From assembly GCA_964020975.1 (NCBI GenBank), contig OZ026630.1, positions 60,360,470 to 60,424,469 of the forward strand: a stretch of DNA of 64,000 nucleotides. The letters run 5' to 3'. Below, piece after piece: positions 26,520-38,625 of this stretch. This stretch comes from Hermodice carunculata. Its lineage: Eukaryota; Annelida; Polychaeta; Eunicida; Amphinomidae. A program made the position numbers and the translations under genes. Below the pieces are notes generated by a model. It had not been told where the DNA came from and did not search any database. It saw only the letters and a program-made list of their open reading frames with translations. Every line of letters begins with the position of its first letter. Within the stretch, counting starts at the first letter, position 1.

Positions 26520-26645
26520 AATCACATACTGGAACTTACTTTCTCAACCATGCGACGCTGCGTCCGATACCGCTGGGTTCGTCAAAGCCCAGTGGTGTCG
26601 TGCGCAACATCGCACAGTTGAGAGAGTAAGTTCTAGTATGTGATT
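26520..26645. mobile_element. 126-bp palindromic MITE
   Basis: The left arm begins AATCACATACTGGAACTTAC and the right arm ends GTAAGTTCTAGTATGTGATT. The arms are about 45 bp, with CTCAACCATGCGACG against CATCGCACAGTTGAG, around a GC-rich centre of about 35 bp. It abuts the 5' end of F1 copy D2. Confidence 0.72.
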
Positions 26646-28087
26646 AATTTTATGCTTTGGTTGCAAATCACATAACACATCCCTGTATCATCCAATACAA
26701 ACAGACAGCCGGGCGGATATAAACTGTGCCAGTGTTTGGGTATATTCCATGTACTATCCTATATGGATAAATTCACAAATGATGGTGCCATGATGAGTCC
26801 TGGGAAAAAAGTGGGTAGTTAATATGTGTTAGTATATGGCATTCATTGCCAGCATTGGCAAGCTATTTGGAGATGGTCGACTATGTGACAAGTTCTTTTT
26901 TTTTTTCTTTTTTAAAAATTGCCAAATACTAGTATGTTGATAATTTCTGTAACACAGAGTCATTTTCCATATTATCAAAGTACATGAAAATTCTGATATA
27001 AGGTTTTTAACTGCAAAATTGTGATAGAAAATTTATCAGTGTTTTGGAGAAAATAATAGGTTTGATCTTCATTCCATATCCAAACTCAAAATTTTAAAAG
27101 AAGGTGACATTAAATTCACTTGCACTGGATTAATTAGTTTGTTCTTGTGTCAAGTTTTAATTTTATCAATGAGTTAGTATTATCAATTGAAGCATAGCGT
27201 CGTATGGCGACAAAGCAGTGTTTTTTCTTATTTCCAAAAATAACGGGGTAGGGGTAATACTTTTTGGTGCTTATAAAATTTTGAGAAACTTGGGATAATA
27301 ATTTCCATGTAACCTCGTAGCCTTAGGGCTAAGGTAATTTTTCGTGTGTAAAAATGCAATATTGGACAAGAATTGTAAGTTTTTTGACATATTCTTGGGA
27401 GATAAAAATGTCAAAATCAAAAATATATTTGCATAATTGTGCAGTTTTCTACATTTTTTCCCATCTTTAGGTTCTTAAATGTCTAGTATCATTATTTTCT
27501 TACTTTTTCACATAAGTTTTCTTTAATATAAGCCTAATTTCATCAAGTTTCAGCAAATATTGTTGATTTTATGCAAAAAAAAACAAGCAAAGTGGGAATT
27601 TATTGATATATAGAGCGATTTTTCATTATAAATGGTGGTAAGATACACCTGTCACTAAAATAAATTACCACAACCATCATTTTCTTATGTCTCACAAACC
27701 AATCTTCAATAAAAAATAAGTTGTGTCTTGTTCTACCATGGGGAGGGGTACCCGAGTACTTTTGGGCTTTGACCACTACCCTATTTAAAGGGTAACAATT
27801 CAGATGGTTTCAAAGATGTGTTTCTGGACTTGGATATTCGGGTCACTAATGACAGGTTTGTATTAAAGTCTATCACAAAACAGATGAGTGTAACTTTGAA
27901 GTAGTTAACTATCCTCTCCCGGACAGTAATATTTCGGAAACTATCGGATACAATACATTTTTGTCAATTTTTTGAGATTTTGTCGCATTTGTTCTAAATT
28001 TCAGGACTTTGCATCTAGAACCAAATTTATTTACAATAAACTTGAGTCAAGAGGATTAAAAAATGTGCTTTTGATCAAATATTTCTA

Positions 28088-28712
28088 CAAATTTTGCTGT
28101 AAATATCCAGAGATGGTGAGAAAGTTTGGCTTCAATAATTTTGGAGATTTTAGACTTGCCTGTTTGGCAACTCAAATTTATCTTTTGGCATCATTCTGTT
28201 TTAATATTCACCTTTCCGATATTTTCGGCTAGCTTCTTTCTGTTAGATTAAACCCTCAGGAACTATTGGTAGCAAGCAGCGGCCTATGACAGTTACAAGC
28301 TTGCCTAATTGTACTTGATAGCTGGTCAAGAAATATTATATTTTGATTGCATTCGCTTGACTTAAATACTAATGACTTTCATTTTCTGACTTGCCCTACA
28401 AATTTTGCTGTTAATATCCAAAGATTATTAGAAAGTTTGGCTGCAATAATTTTACAGATTTTAGACTTGTCTGTGTTGATACTTAGTTTTATCTTTTGGC
28501 ATCATTCTGTTTTAATATTCACTCTCAGACAGTTTTAAGTTTTCGTGTTTTCTGGCAGGTTAACCCCCCCCCCCCCCGGGGGTAATTGGTAGCAAGCAGC
28601 GGCCGACGACAGTTACAAGTTTGCCTAATTGTACTTAAAATCGTGTTAAGAAATATTACTCTTTGATAACACGTTTTTTTTTTACATAACTGCTAATGAC
28701 TTTCATTATTTT
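28088..28712 (+). repeat. Tandem duplication of the 3' end of the reverse-transcriptase element
   Basis: Two diverged units of about 310 bp (28088-28395 and 28396-28712) share 'ttttgctgtaaatatcc', 'gaaagtttggct', 'atcttttggcatcattctgt', 'ttggtagcaagcagcggcc' and 'gtttgcctaattgtact'. The first covers the C-terminal coding end and 3' UTR. Penelope-like elements are known for tandem or partly tandem insertion, so this supports that assignment without proving it. A C run of about 15 at 28563-28577 interrupts the second unit. Confidence 0.75.
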
Positions 28713-29039
28713 CTGACACGCCTAAATGCACATTTACGCAATATTAAAAAAATTACTCAAAATTGAGAGTATTGTCTCAAATGTCACAAACCTGATACAT
28801 TACGTTGAAACATTGACTGTCAGCTTTTTATACTTAACACACAGAAAAATTATACCATGCTCTGTGACTGTCCCCCCTTTGCAACAATGAAAGTCCTATA
28901 TAATCTAAATTATACGGGCAATCAGCAGGCGCCGATTGCAAAAAGTCACAGCACCTCCTGTTGAACAAATTAAGGTTAGGGGGTACCAAACATGAATTCA
29001 CATATTTCCCTGTGAAATTTTCGAAGCAGTTAGCTTATC

Positions 29040-29290
29040 AGTTTAAGAGATGAATTTGAATTTCTGCCCAAAATGACCACAACAGTTCATCAAAAAATTC
29101 CTCAAACTCACTGGAGCATGACCATTTAAAAACCTTGGAAGAGACCCATCCGAGGCATATCGCCACCAAATTTGAAGAGGATCTGGTCAGTGCTTTTTGA
29201 GCAGAATTTGAAAATGTGAAATTGCTAATGGACAATACGCGACGGACGACCACGGTTGGAGGACCAAAAGGGAAACTTAGCTGACGAGTC
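29040..29290 (-). mobile_element. F2-type 5' fragment
   Basis: It contains 'gagcatgaccatttaaaaac', 'gagacccatccgaggcatat' and 'gccaccaaatttgaagagga', blocks of the F2 core, then CGACGGACGACC and TTAGCTGACGAG at the right, resembling the F2 5' end. No 3' hairpin is present. Confidence 0.6.
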
Positions 29291-31009
29291 TGTTGAGTTA
29301 ACAAATAACCATACATCAATTTTGCAGTAGACAAAACCATTATTTGACTCATATAAATATGACAATATAAATTTACCAAAACAATAGGTGTCATTCATAG
29401 TAACTGCAGTTCTGCTCTGCCATTCCATGTCGCTAGACAAGTTATGCTGCCAACAGGACCGTGGCATAGGCCTACCAGCAGGCCAAGCTGCTTCAGGATC
29501 TAGAAATAACACAATTTCTGCCAAACAAATGTGACTTTCTAAACAAGACATTCTTCCTGTGTGTTTTGAAAACATGTGAATAACAGCTTTTAAGTTTATT
29601 CTCTTTTAGTGTTACTTTTGCAACAGAATATATATTGGCCATGCTGAATACGTGGATCTGCTCTTCTTCCTGTCATTGCTTTGCTGCGGGATAGGGTTGC
29701 ATAAAGGGCAGCTGTTAAAATAAATGCCACCTATACGCAGAGCAATAATAAAGAATAAAAAAAAAACAACAAACACACTTTGGCTGTCCTGTGCAAAGCT
29801 AACCTTGCATGCACAGATTGAAGTGGTCCTGTAAACTTTAGAATCAAGGTCACCTTTGTTTAAAGACTCTTCTCACAAGTGAATATTTTTGACAAAGAGG
29901 ACTGTGACAGTCCTGTGCTCAGCTGACATGTACATATACCCTTGCGATTTTCATGATTTGCCCAAAAAAGGCACAAAAAAATCCATAAAAAATCCAAAAA
30001 CCAATGGAGCGTGACCATTTGAACAAATCTGGTAGAGATTCGTCTAAAGTGCATTCCCACCAACTTTGAAGTCAATCTGACTGACGGTTTCACAGAAGTA
30101 AAAAAAAAGTGAATTAGCATTAGAATGCCCATTGACTTACATAATAATCAATAGCAAACGAGCATTTACCAATAAGTACCCGAATTGAAAAAAAAAATCG
30201 TTAAAATTAGGAATCTATAGCAATGCCACCTAGTGAACAAATTTGTTCCACCCTTCCACAAGGAACACATCCACCAAGTTTCAGCTTAATCTGAGTAACG
30301 GTTCTGGAGAAGAAGTCAAAAATAGCAACAACACAACCAAAAAAAAAAAGTTTTTAAATGGCAACGCCACCTAGTGAACATATTAAAAAATATTAAGAAC
30401 TGGGAGTCCCTAGGAGTGTTACTGTGTGACATCAAAGCAATCGGGGGAGCGGTTTCGGAGAATTTTTAAGATTTGTCACCTCCCCACCCCAAAAAAATAA
30501 AAAATCATATAAAATCCAAAAATCACTGGACCGTGGCAAATTGAACAAACTTGATAGACACCCACCCAAGGTACATTGCCACCAAGTTTGAAGTCAATCT
30601 GGCAAACAGTTTCGGAGAAGAAGTCAAAAATGAGCATTAGAATGCCCACTGACTTGCATAGTAATCAATAGGAAATTTCAGGTGCATTTACCAACAAGTT
30701 CCCGAATTGAAAAAATTGTTAAAAATCCGGAATCTGCAGCATTCCCACCTAGTGAAAAACATTGTTTGGCCCTTCCACAAGGAACATATACACCAAGTTT
30801 CAGCTTAATCTGAGTGCCGGTTCTGGGGAAGTCAAAAATAGCAATAACGCAAAAAATCATAAAATATCAGATAATAAAAATTGCAGCAACACTTGGTGAA
30901 CACATTAAGAACTAGAAGTCCCTAAGAGTGTTCCTGTGTTATGTCAAAGCAATTGGGTGAGTGGTTTCAGAGAAGATTTCTGAAGCTTTGCCCCAAAAGA
31001 GAACAAAAC

Positions 31010-31340
31010 AAGAGGGCTGTGTGAACAGCCCGTGCCTCAGCTGATCTTGACATTTATCACACTTGCAGCTCTATGAACTTGGGAAAGGATCAAGGACACC
31101 CATGTTCTGAGTAAGTCTGACCTTTATAGAAGAACACTTTCATGTGCAACATCAAAGTTCAAGTAGTTCTCAAGTTATAATGAAGAGTAAAATTCATGTA
31201 TGCCGCACTGTGACCCCACAAACGAGGTCAAGGTCATTCATGTACCGTCTCAGCATGACCTTCATACAGAATAATTAACATGTGCAGCTAACTCAAAACA
31301 GATCTCAAGTTATCAAGTAAACAGTAAATTTCGTGTCAGT
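31010..31340 (-). mobile_element. Nested 3' end of an F2-related element
   Basis: AACAAGAGGGCTGTGTGAAC followed by AGCCCGTGCCTCAGCTGATC is another F2-type 3' terminus on the minus strand (hairpin GGGCTG-TGTGAA-CAGCCC). The flanking body ('gttctcaagttataatgaag', 'gatctcaagttatcaagtaa') is not F2 core. It interrupts the regular 510-bp spacing of the cluster, so it was inserted later. Confidence 0.62.
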
Positions 31341-31924
31341 TGTCCTGTGAATTAGCATTAGAATGCCCATTGACTTACATAGTAATCAACAGGAAAGCTG
31401 CATTGAACGATAAGTACCCGAATTGAAAATCCTTAAAAATCAGGAATCCAAAGCAGTGCCATCTAGTAAACAACTATTTGACCCTTCCACAACAACATAT
31501 CCATCACATTTCCATGAATGTTAGAGGTCCTGCCCTGCCAAGACTGACAAAGGCCAAATTAGAACCCTTCCAATAGAAAACAATGGCATGTTAAAAGCTC
31601 CCAAGACTGAATTCTGTCTGAAGACTGAAGTTTGACACCCATGCATTTCAGCTTAATTTTAGGGACGGTTCTGAGAACAAGTGAAAAATAGCAAAACCAT
31701 ACCAAAAAATCATAAAAAAATGCGGCACCACCTGGTAAACAAATTGGGAACTAGGTGTCCCCGAGAGTGTCTATGTACGGTATCAAAGCGATTGGGTGAG
31801 CGGTTTCAGAGGAGAATAATTTTTAAGGTTTGCTCCAAAAAAGAACAAAAAAAACTTCATAAAAAATCCAAAAAGCGATAGAGCCTGACCATTTGAACTA
31901 ACTTGCTAGAGATCCACCCAAGGC

Positions 31925-32300
31925 ACATCCCCACCAAGTTTGAAGTAAATGTGGCAAATATTATTTAAGTTATGACCATTACAAGAAATTCCCATGTTAA
32001 ACTTTCCTATTAAAACTTTTTTAGAGATTTTTGAAAAAAAAATCATAAAAAAAACAAAATTCATTGTAACATGACCATTGGTACAAACCTGGTAGACGCC
32101 CACCCAAGGTACATCCCCACCAAGTTTGAAGTAAATCTGACCAATATTATTTAAGTTATGACCATTACAAGAAATTCCCATGTTAAACTTTCCTATTAAA
32201 ACTTTTGTAGAGATTTTTGAAAAAAAAATCATAAAAACATCCAAAATTCATTGGAACAAACCTGGTAGACACCAACCCAAGGTACATCCCCACCAAGTTT
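31925..32300. repeat. Recent 186-bp tandem duplication within F2
   Basis: The segment starting 'accaagtttgaagtaaat' and running through 'tatttaagttatgaccatta' and 'aactttcctattaaaacttt' occurs twice, near 31937 and 32118, with very few differences. This is far more similar than the other F2 units are to each other, which suggests a recent local duplication. Confidence 0.85.
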
Positions 32301-33547
32301 GAAGTGTATCTGGATGACGGTTTTGGAGAAGTCGAATATGTAAATTAGCATTAGAATGCCCATTGACTTACGTGGTAATCAATAGGAAAGCTGCATTGAC
32401 CGCAAAGGAGCCGAATTGAAAAAATCATTAAAAATCAGGAGTCCGCAGCATTCCCACATAGTGAACAACTTTGTTTGGCCCTTCCATAAGGAACATATCC
32501 ACACATGTGAGCTTAATCTGAGTGATGGTTCTGGAGAAGTCGAAAATAGCTATACCACACAAAAATTCATAAAAAAAAATAGAAAAAACTGCAGCGCCAC
32601 CTGGTGAACAAATTAACAACAAGGAGTCTGTAGGTGTCTTCCTGTGTGATATCAAAGCAATTGGGTAAGCAGTTTCGGAGAAGATTTTTAAGATTGGTCC
32701 AAAAAAAAAAAAAAAAAAAAATTCATTAAAAATCCAAAAATCACTGGAGCATGAACATTTGAACAAAACTGGTAGAAACCCACCCAAGGTACATTGCCAC
32801 CAAGTTTGAAGTTAATCTGGATGACGGTTTTGGAGAAGAAGTCGAAAATATGAATTACCATTAAAATGCCCATTGAGTTCCATAGTAATCAATAGGAAAG
32901 CTGCATTGACCGATAAGTACCCGAATTGAAAAAATCGTTAAAAATCAGGAATCTGCAGCATTCCCACATAGTGAACAACTTTGTTTGACCCTTCTGCAAG
33001 GAACATATCCACCATGTTTCAGCTTATTCCTAGTTACGGTTCTGGAGAAGAAGTCGTAAATAGCTAGAACAAACAAAAATTCATAAAAAAATAGAAAATA
33101 ATTGCGGTGCCACCTGGTGAACAAATTAAGAACAAGGAGTCCTAGGGAGTGTTCCTGTGTGATATCAAAGCAATTGGGTGAGCAGTTTCGGAGAAGAAGA
33201 TTTTTTAAGATTTGCTCACAAAAGAACAAAAAAATTCCATTAAAAATCCAAAAGGAGCGTGACCATTTGAACAAACTTGGTAGAGACCCACCCAAGGCAC
33301 ATCTCCACCAACTTTGAAGTGGATCTGGCCGACGGTTTTTGAGAAGAAGTCGAAAATGTGAATTGTGGACAGACGGACGACGGACCCTCACAAAACCTCA
33401 GCTGACTGAAAAGTGCGTGCGTGCGGATGTGTGTGTAAGACAGAGACAGGGACAGACAGAGTCTTAACTTACAATTTTATTAATCTAAAATGTATACACA
33501 TGTTCTGCCCATGTGTACAATATGCTGGCATGATTTCAGAATGAAAA

Positions 33548-33823
33548 CTAGACATAACTTCAATGCAAAGCATTGACTGAAGGGTCCACCGTAACGAGCA
33601 TGTAATTAGGCTGTCATTTGCTCAAATTAGGTCACGATGACACCAAAATCTAATCAGTTCATCCTGACATGTAGGTTAAGCATATTGTCAAATTTGAGCA
33701 AAATATCTGGAGGCATTCTGTAGACATCACGGTAACGAGAATGTGCACATCCAGATGGACGGAAATCCAGACGGACGTCCAGACAAATGGACAACCTGAA
33801 AACATAAAGGGTCCCCCGACCTT
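33548..33823 (-). mobile_element. F3 Helitron-like element, copy 1
   Basis: On the minus strand: a 5' hairpin (GGTC-GGGG-GACC) near 33822; CTGGACGTCCGTCTGG; one core unit with 'aaatttgagcaaaat' and 'gacaccaaaatctaatcagt' (plus-strand text); GGACCCTTCAG; a perfect 7-bp stem hairpin (TCAATGC-TTT-GCATTGA) at 33560-33576; AGTTATGT; then CTAG (33548-33551) followed by T. Hairpin, short spacer and CTAG-T is the standard Helitron 3' end. Non-coding. Confidence 0.78.
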
Positions 33824-34833
33824 AATAAACCAAGCCATACAGTTTAATAATCATATCAAGAACAATTTCATGCAAGTGCCTGGGAGACGTAACATGGTTC
33901 ATATGTGAAGGAAAACAAGATTCTACTACTTATTGTTTACCCAGCATTTGTACATGGAAACAGGAGCACCTTAAGTAAACAAAGAAGCCAGCTCCCTTCA
34001 AATTTTACCAACAGTTCATGTTATTGTTGTCTGTGGAGGTAAAACCTCCTTTGTTTCATTTCACAACATGAGATCTTGCATTACAGAGAATCTTCCTTGT
34101 GTCCTTCAGATTGTCTGGTGAGTAATTAGTGACTGTGACCACCATATAATGGCCATGTTCATCATGCTACATAGCATATATCAAGCAATAGGGGCGATGT
34201 GGTGGTGCATATGTGCACAGTGCTAATTCGGATTTTATTCCATGTGAAAGAATTTCAGCTCTTGGGGCAAGACAGTAGACAAGATTCAATATAGCCAATT
34301 TAAAACAAATCCTCCAGATGAGGTTTCACGAATGATTTGGGTGATTGTCACTACTGTTCACATAGTTGGTTTTACATGGTACTTATCCTGCAATCTCACA
34401 ATATTACAAGGCAGGTATTAACAGCAATGACATATCACACTGAAATTTCACCCAAATGTGTAAGGTTTTCTTCTTGAACATGAAACAGATGGGACAAGTT
34501 CACTAAAGGCACTTGTGCAGCAAAGCTTGACAAAATATCGGTGTATTGAATTTTTTTTGTAAACAGTAGTAATAATTAAACACTTCACTGCAGTTATGGA
34601 GCACAAAGCCATGCCTACGTGACACAGGCAGCGTGGTCTCCAGTGTCTCTTGTCCCAGCCAATGCTTCAGTGCCATATATGCACGCATATACATACAGCT
34701 GGTCATCGTGCTGGTAGCTGAACTACATGTGACACAGCTGTTTTACCAGCTGATGTCTACCTATACTGTCCATCTGCAGTTCTACCACAGTCACTTTGCA
34801 ATACAGTGCCCCCCTCCCCCCCCTTCCCTGTAG
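33824..34833. other. Intergenic or intronic, no gene seen
   Basis: Mixed sequence. If the exon at 34834-35018 is real, this would be its upstream intron; no earlier plus-strand exon could be identified. Confidence 0.35.
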
Positions 34834-35018
34834 ACCCCCTTGATAAGCAGCCATCCCCTCTGCAGAGGCCACGCCCTAAAGACACATTTTTGGCACACAT
34901 GGGGTGGCTTTATGATCAAGGGACCACTACACCAGAGCTGTCCTTGCACCTGTCTCAGGAAGTCACAGTCACTGTGCACTCAGTCAGGGTGCTGCCCTCT
35001 CTTTCCTACCAAACATAA
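34834..35018 (+). CDS. Possible terminal exon of an unrecognised plus-strand gene
   Basis: A strong polypyrimidine tract (CCCCCCTCC through CTTCCCTGTAG) ends in AG at 34832-34833. After two bases of a split codon, 60 codons follow to TAA at 35016-35018. The peptide begins PLDKQPSPLQRPRPKDTFLA and ends VTVHSVRVLPSLSYQT, with little low complexity. An AATAAA lies 490 bp downstream. The minus strand is also open here, and no upstream exon partner was found, so the call is tentative. If real, the gene converges with the minus-strand gene whose stop is at 38626. I do not recognise a family. Confidence 0.38.
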
Positions 35019-36226
35019 CATCAAATAATCATTTTTTTGGCTTTGAAAAGATGTTAAGTTGACAAAAATAGCAGGCGATGCAATCCATTCCTTTATTAAG
35101 GAATCACTAGGTTGTTGTCAATGAGTATGTACATTGTATACCATATCAAGTTGTAAGTACATGTACTGTCACAATATACAAAAACGAAGCAATATGATTT
35201 GAATAAGGCATATAACACAACCTGAAACGATTGATTTTTTTTTTTTTTTTAAGATTAAAATATGATGCTTCATGGTGGATGCCAATCGCTCTCTTCCTAA
35301 CCATGCAAATTAATCAACGCCATTGCTTTATTGACAGACTTTTCTGGGAACCCAGGCTTCAGATGCTACTGACTGGGCATACGCAGTATCAAAATGCTAA
35401 AATACTTCACAACCTATTGATATCTGCCCTCACTATAGCATGACTTCGCCTTATACACGTAGATGAACATTGGTGGGTGAAAACAAGATGGATGTTTGAC
35501 TCCTGGAATAAAACAAGTGCAATCAATGAGTTGTCTACAGTTTATGTAGAATCCATCTTGCACAAACATCACTCAAACCTGTGTCACTGTCCACCAAACT
35601 AAGGCACACAAATTTGGGGTTAAGTACCTGCACCACTAACAAATTTCTGTCTTCACACTGATGCTATGGCAACATATTTCCAATCACCCTCTTACATTTA
35701 ATGATACCTTCCCATCAGTTACTAACTGTGAATCTATTTATTTTTAATGCTATAAGTTTTCAAAGTTTCCCATTGAAGGTATTTCAATTACATGACCTTT
35801 TTTTTCTGTTTGAATTAGTGTTGAGTTTAAGACTGAATCAAGAACTTTCCTGGCATGGTTTGGGTGCTTACGGAAAGAAAAAACTGTTAACCTGTGCCAT
35901 GTTATCTTTATAGGTCACTGATAATTCTCATTCAAACTGTTTTCAGTACTCACTGTTGAAATTGAACAAAACAATGGAGCTGATGATATATGACCACCAG
36001 CCAGGTTTATAGAGTAAAGGGTTAAACTGGTATTTTGGATGCAATTGTCATTGAACCTGTTCTAAAATAAACACAACCGAAGTCATAAATACATGTACAC
36101 CCCATAAAAAACTACAACTCTTTGTTTTCAATTTGAAACTAGTTGTTACCATGAAAGGACCCTAGCTCACACCTGTCCTTCATTCCTATTTATCTGTATG
36201 GAAAGAGAAAGAAAAACATTAGTGAA
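35019..36226. other. Putative 3' flank, no gene seen
   Basis: A T-rich tract lies at 35233-35250. AATAAA at 35507-35512 is a candidate poly(A) signal for the exon ending at 35018. No other feature was found. Confidence 0.35.
35507..35512 (+). promoter_or_regulatory. Candidate polyadenylation signal
   Basis: AATAAA, about 490 bp after the stop of the possible plus-strand terminal exon. The hexamer is common in AT-rich DNA, so it is suggestive only. Confidence 0.25.
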
Positions 36227-36609
36227 CTAGACATACCTTCAAAGCAAAGCTGAAGGGTCTGCCGTTAGCTCAAATAAGGTCATGGTGACACCAAAATCTA
36301 ATCAGTTTATTTTGGCATGCTAGATAACCATACTGCCAAATTTGAGCAAAACACATAGGAGCATTCTGGAGATACTGCAGTGCAGTAATGAGCCCTATTA
36401 AGCATGTAATTAGGCTGCAATTTGCTCAAATTAGGTCATGGTGACACCAAAATCTAATCAGTTCATCTTGCCAGGTAAGGTAAACATATTCCCAAATTTG
36501 AGCAAAATACATGGAGGCATTCTGTAGATATTGCAGTAATGTGCACATCCGAACTGACAGATGGACAACCCGAAAACAGAAAGGGTCCCCCCTGTGGGGC
36601 AGACCCTAA
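36227..36609 (-). mobile_element. F3 Helitron-like element, copy 2 (both ends)
   Basis: Minus strand: starts TTAGGGTCTGCCCCAC, a 5' hairpin closing with GGGGGACCC (36583-36606); GTTGTCCATCTGTC; two core units of about 165 bp sharing 'gacaccaaaatctaatcagt'; AGACCCTTCAGC; hairpin TTCAGC-TTT-GCTTTGAA; GGTATGT; CTAG at 36227-36230, then T. The GGGTC arm at the 5' end is repeated inverted as GACCC before the 3' hairpin, as in F1 and F2. Confidence 0.78.
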
Positions 36610-38625
36610 AAAATGTCTGTTACAAGACATTATCTGAGCCTGCACTGCTGAAAGTGCACTTCACAGACGCCACTAATGACACACTGTCACTAGGATACTT
36701 GCAGACACTCATGCTTTGCCTATACAACAGACTTGTACATGTACACAGGTCTGTCTGCCATATGATATCGCTTTCCTCATATATATATATATACATGTTA
36801 CAGGTGTCCCCCTCTTGTTTACATTAGACACAAATGACAAAACAATCCTCCAACCTATTATATATCAGCATAGCAACATATATTATTGATAACTGATAAC
36901 AGCAGGCAATCACATACAGATAATAATGATATAGAAACCACACATACTCATGCTTGCTATTCAATTTTTTACAACTGTGTATTTTTAGTATCTGTGTACA
37001 TTGTTCCCCCAGGCTATGCTATATATCTGTTACAGGTGGCATTTAACATCAAGCAGTGTTGTGGTCTTCCAACACATCGCTGATGGTACAAGGCACTGAT
37101 GTATGTACACACAAAATGTATATGCAAACACTATTAAATGTCATAAATATTCACAGAGGAAATTAACCATGTTTAACAACTGAAAGTAAATGTACAAACA
37201 CCATCTTTACAAAATAATACACTACAGTCAGTCTATACATACATGGAAAAAAATTCTCATTTTTATATACATGTACTAATATGGCACACTTGACTTTACT
37301 TCTTTGATTCCAGCAACACATTTTAGGTCCAAATATTTAAACTGACAATGTCACAAGACACCAGGGCCAACAAATATTTCAACCGCCTCTGTTTGTATAC
37401 AGTGGCTACCTATATAATTTAAAGTACACTACAGAGTCCATTAACAAAATCAATATTGAAGTCTTAATAATCAATATTTTAACCAAGAGGTTTAATGGTA
37501 ATTTAAGTCATTACAAGACCTGCCTATCCCATGAGCTTCAATAATTAATGATTGAGACACACAAATCATCATTTAAAAATGAAAATGTTATCATGGTTTC
37601 CATGCCACATAAAATGATCTTTTGGTACGAAACATATCCATCTGAAATTCAAAACAACCTTTGAAGTGGCTCAATTTCCAATTTAGAATTATGTTCCTAC
37701 CTATGACAGTACACTCTTTGTACCTACATGTCAATAACTTATCTTAAAAACAACTTCGATTTATTCTTCAGGTATGTTTTCCCCCTGAGCAAGACCTGCT
37801 CTGACCATTTGGCTGCAGGGTATGTATAAATAGCCCTCAATTATCTTAATATGAAATATTGGCCAGGGAAATGTGTAAATTGCTGTACAGTGTACATGTA
37901 TGCTTCTAATTTATATTATTGAGGACCCTGGTTGAATTTTTCAACAATTTAGCTTTTCTTTGCAAATTTGGTTACAATTTTCAAAGCCCAGATCAGTTTA
38001 TTTAAACCAACATTAACAGTTCAAGATAGGACAAAAAATAATGGTTTTCTTCCTATGAAAACAGATTAGTGGAAAGCATGAGCACACAGAGGTCATAAGA
38101 CACGGTCGGTAAATTGTACATGTAAATACATGTGTATTCCATCTCCAAGGGCAGAACAGACTATGTTGTCGACATTGCTAAAATTAACCAGACCACTTCA
38201 CCCAAGCAGAGGATAATCCAGCTCAAAACTGGCAAGGGAGATGTTTGTAAGATTAGCTGGAGTTTTTTATTGAAGAACATGTACATGTATATGCAGGCTG
38301 AGACAATATAAGCTACAATAGTTAACACATGGGATATACACAGTCCCAATGGAATAAGCCACAGCTATCTTAAAAAAATTTGTGTGACCAGTGTCATTAA
38401 AAGCAGATGACACATACATGTACATGCAGTACATTCATATCAATCCACTTTTATCAAATATGAGCATCTTTAAAAGGAGCCAGGAGCCAGGGCTAGGATT
38501 TACACCCCGACAGTTGTTTGTACACTATGTGCACATGTATCAGGCACCTCCACTTTAGCCAGCTTGAGCTCAGCGCAGCCCCGGCTCTGCTGTGTAATGG
38601 AGGTTTGTTCAAGTGGCACACATTA
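36610..38625. other. Downstream flank / 3' UTR of the minus-strand gene
   Basis: AT-rich with many TGTACATG motifs. On the minus strand a candidate AATAAA lies at 38002-37997, about 620 bp after the stop, and another at 37765-37760. No second gene was seen. Confidence 0.4.

Larger units (their letters stand above)
29893..33410 (-). mobile_element. F2 element cluster with about 510-bp composite tandem units
   Basis: The 3' end (minus strand) is at 29893: GTCAGCTGAGCACA, then hairpin GGACTG-TCA-CAGTCC (29899-29913), then TCTTTGTC. Towards 33410 the blocks repeat: 'aatccaaaaatcactgga', 'accaagtttgaagt(c/t)aatctg', 'ttagaatgcccattgactta' (near 30118, 30634, 31360, 32350 and 32862) and 'gccacctagtgaac'. 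The full cycle is about 510 bp. The 5' side has GTCCGTCGTCCGTCTGTCC and CAGTCAGCTGAGG, but the first hairpin arm is lost. No coding capacity; the minus-strand open frames are repeats of the same units. Confidence 0.78.

Noticed and set aside
31906-32244. 112-codon minus-strand frame with an internal protein-level repeat
   Set aside because: The repeat comes from the 186-bp tandem duplication of F2 core sequence; F2 units elsewhere do not keep the frame.
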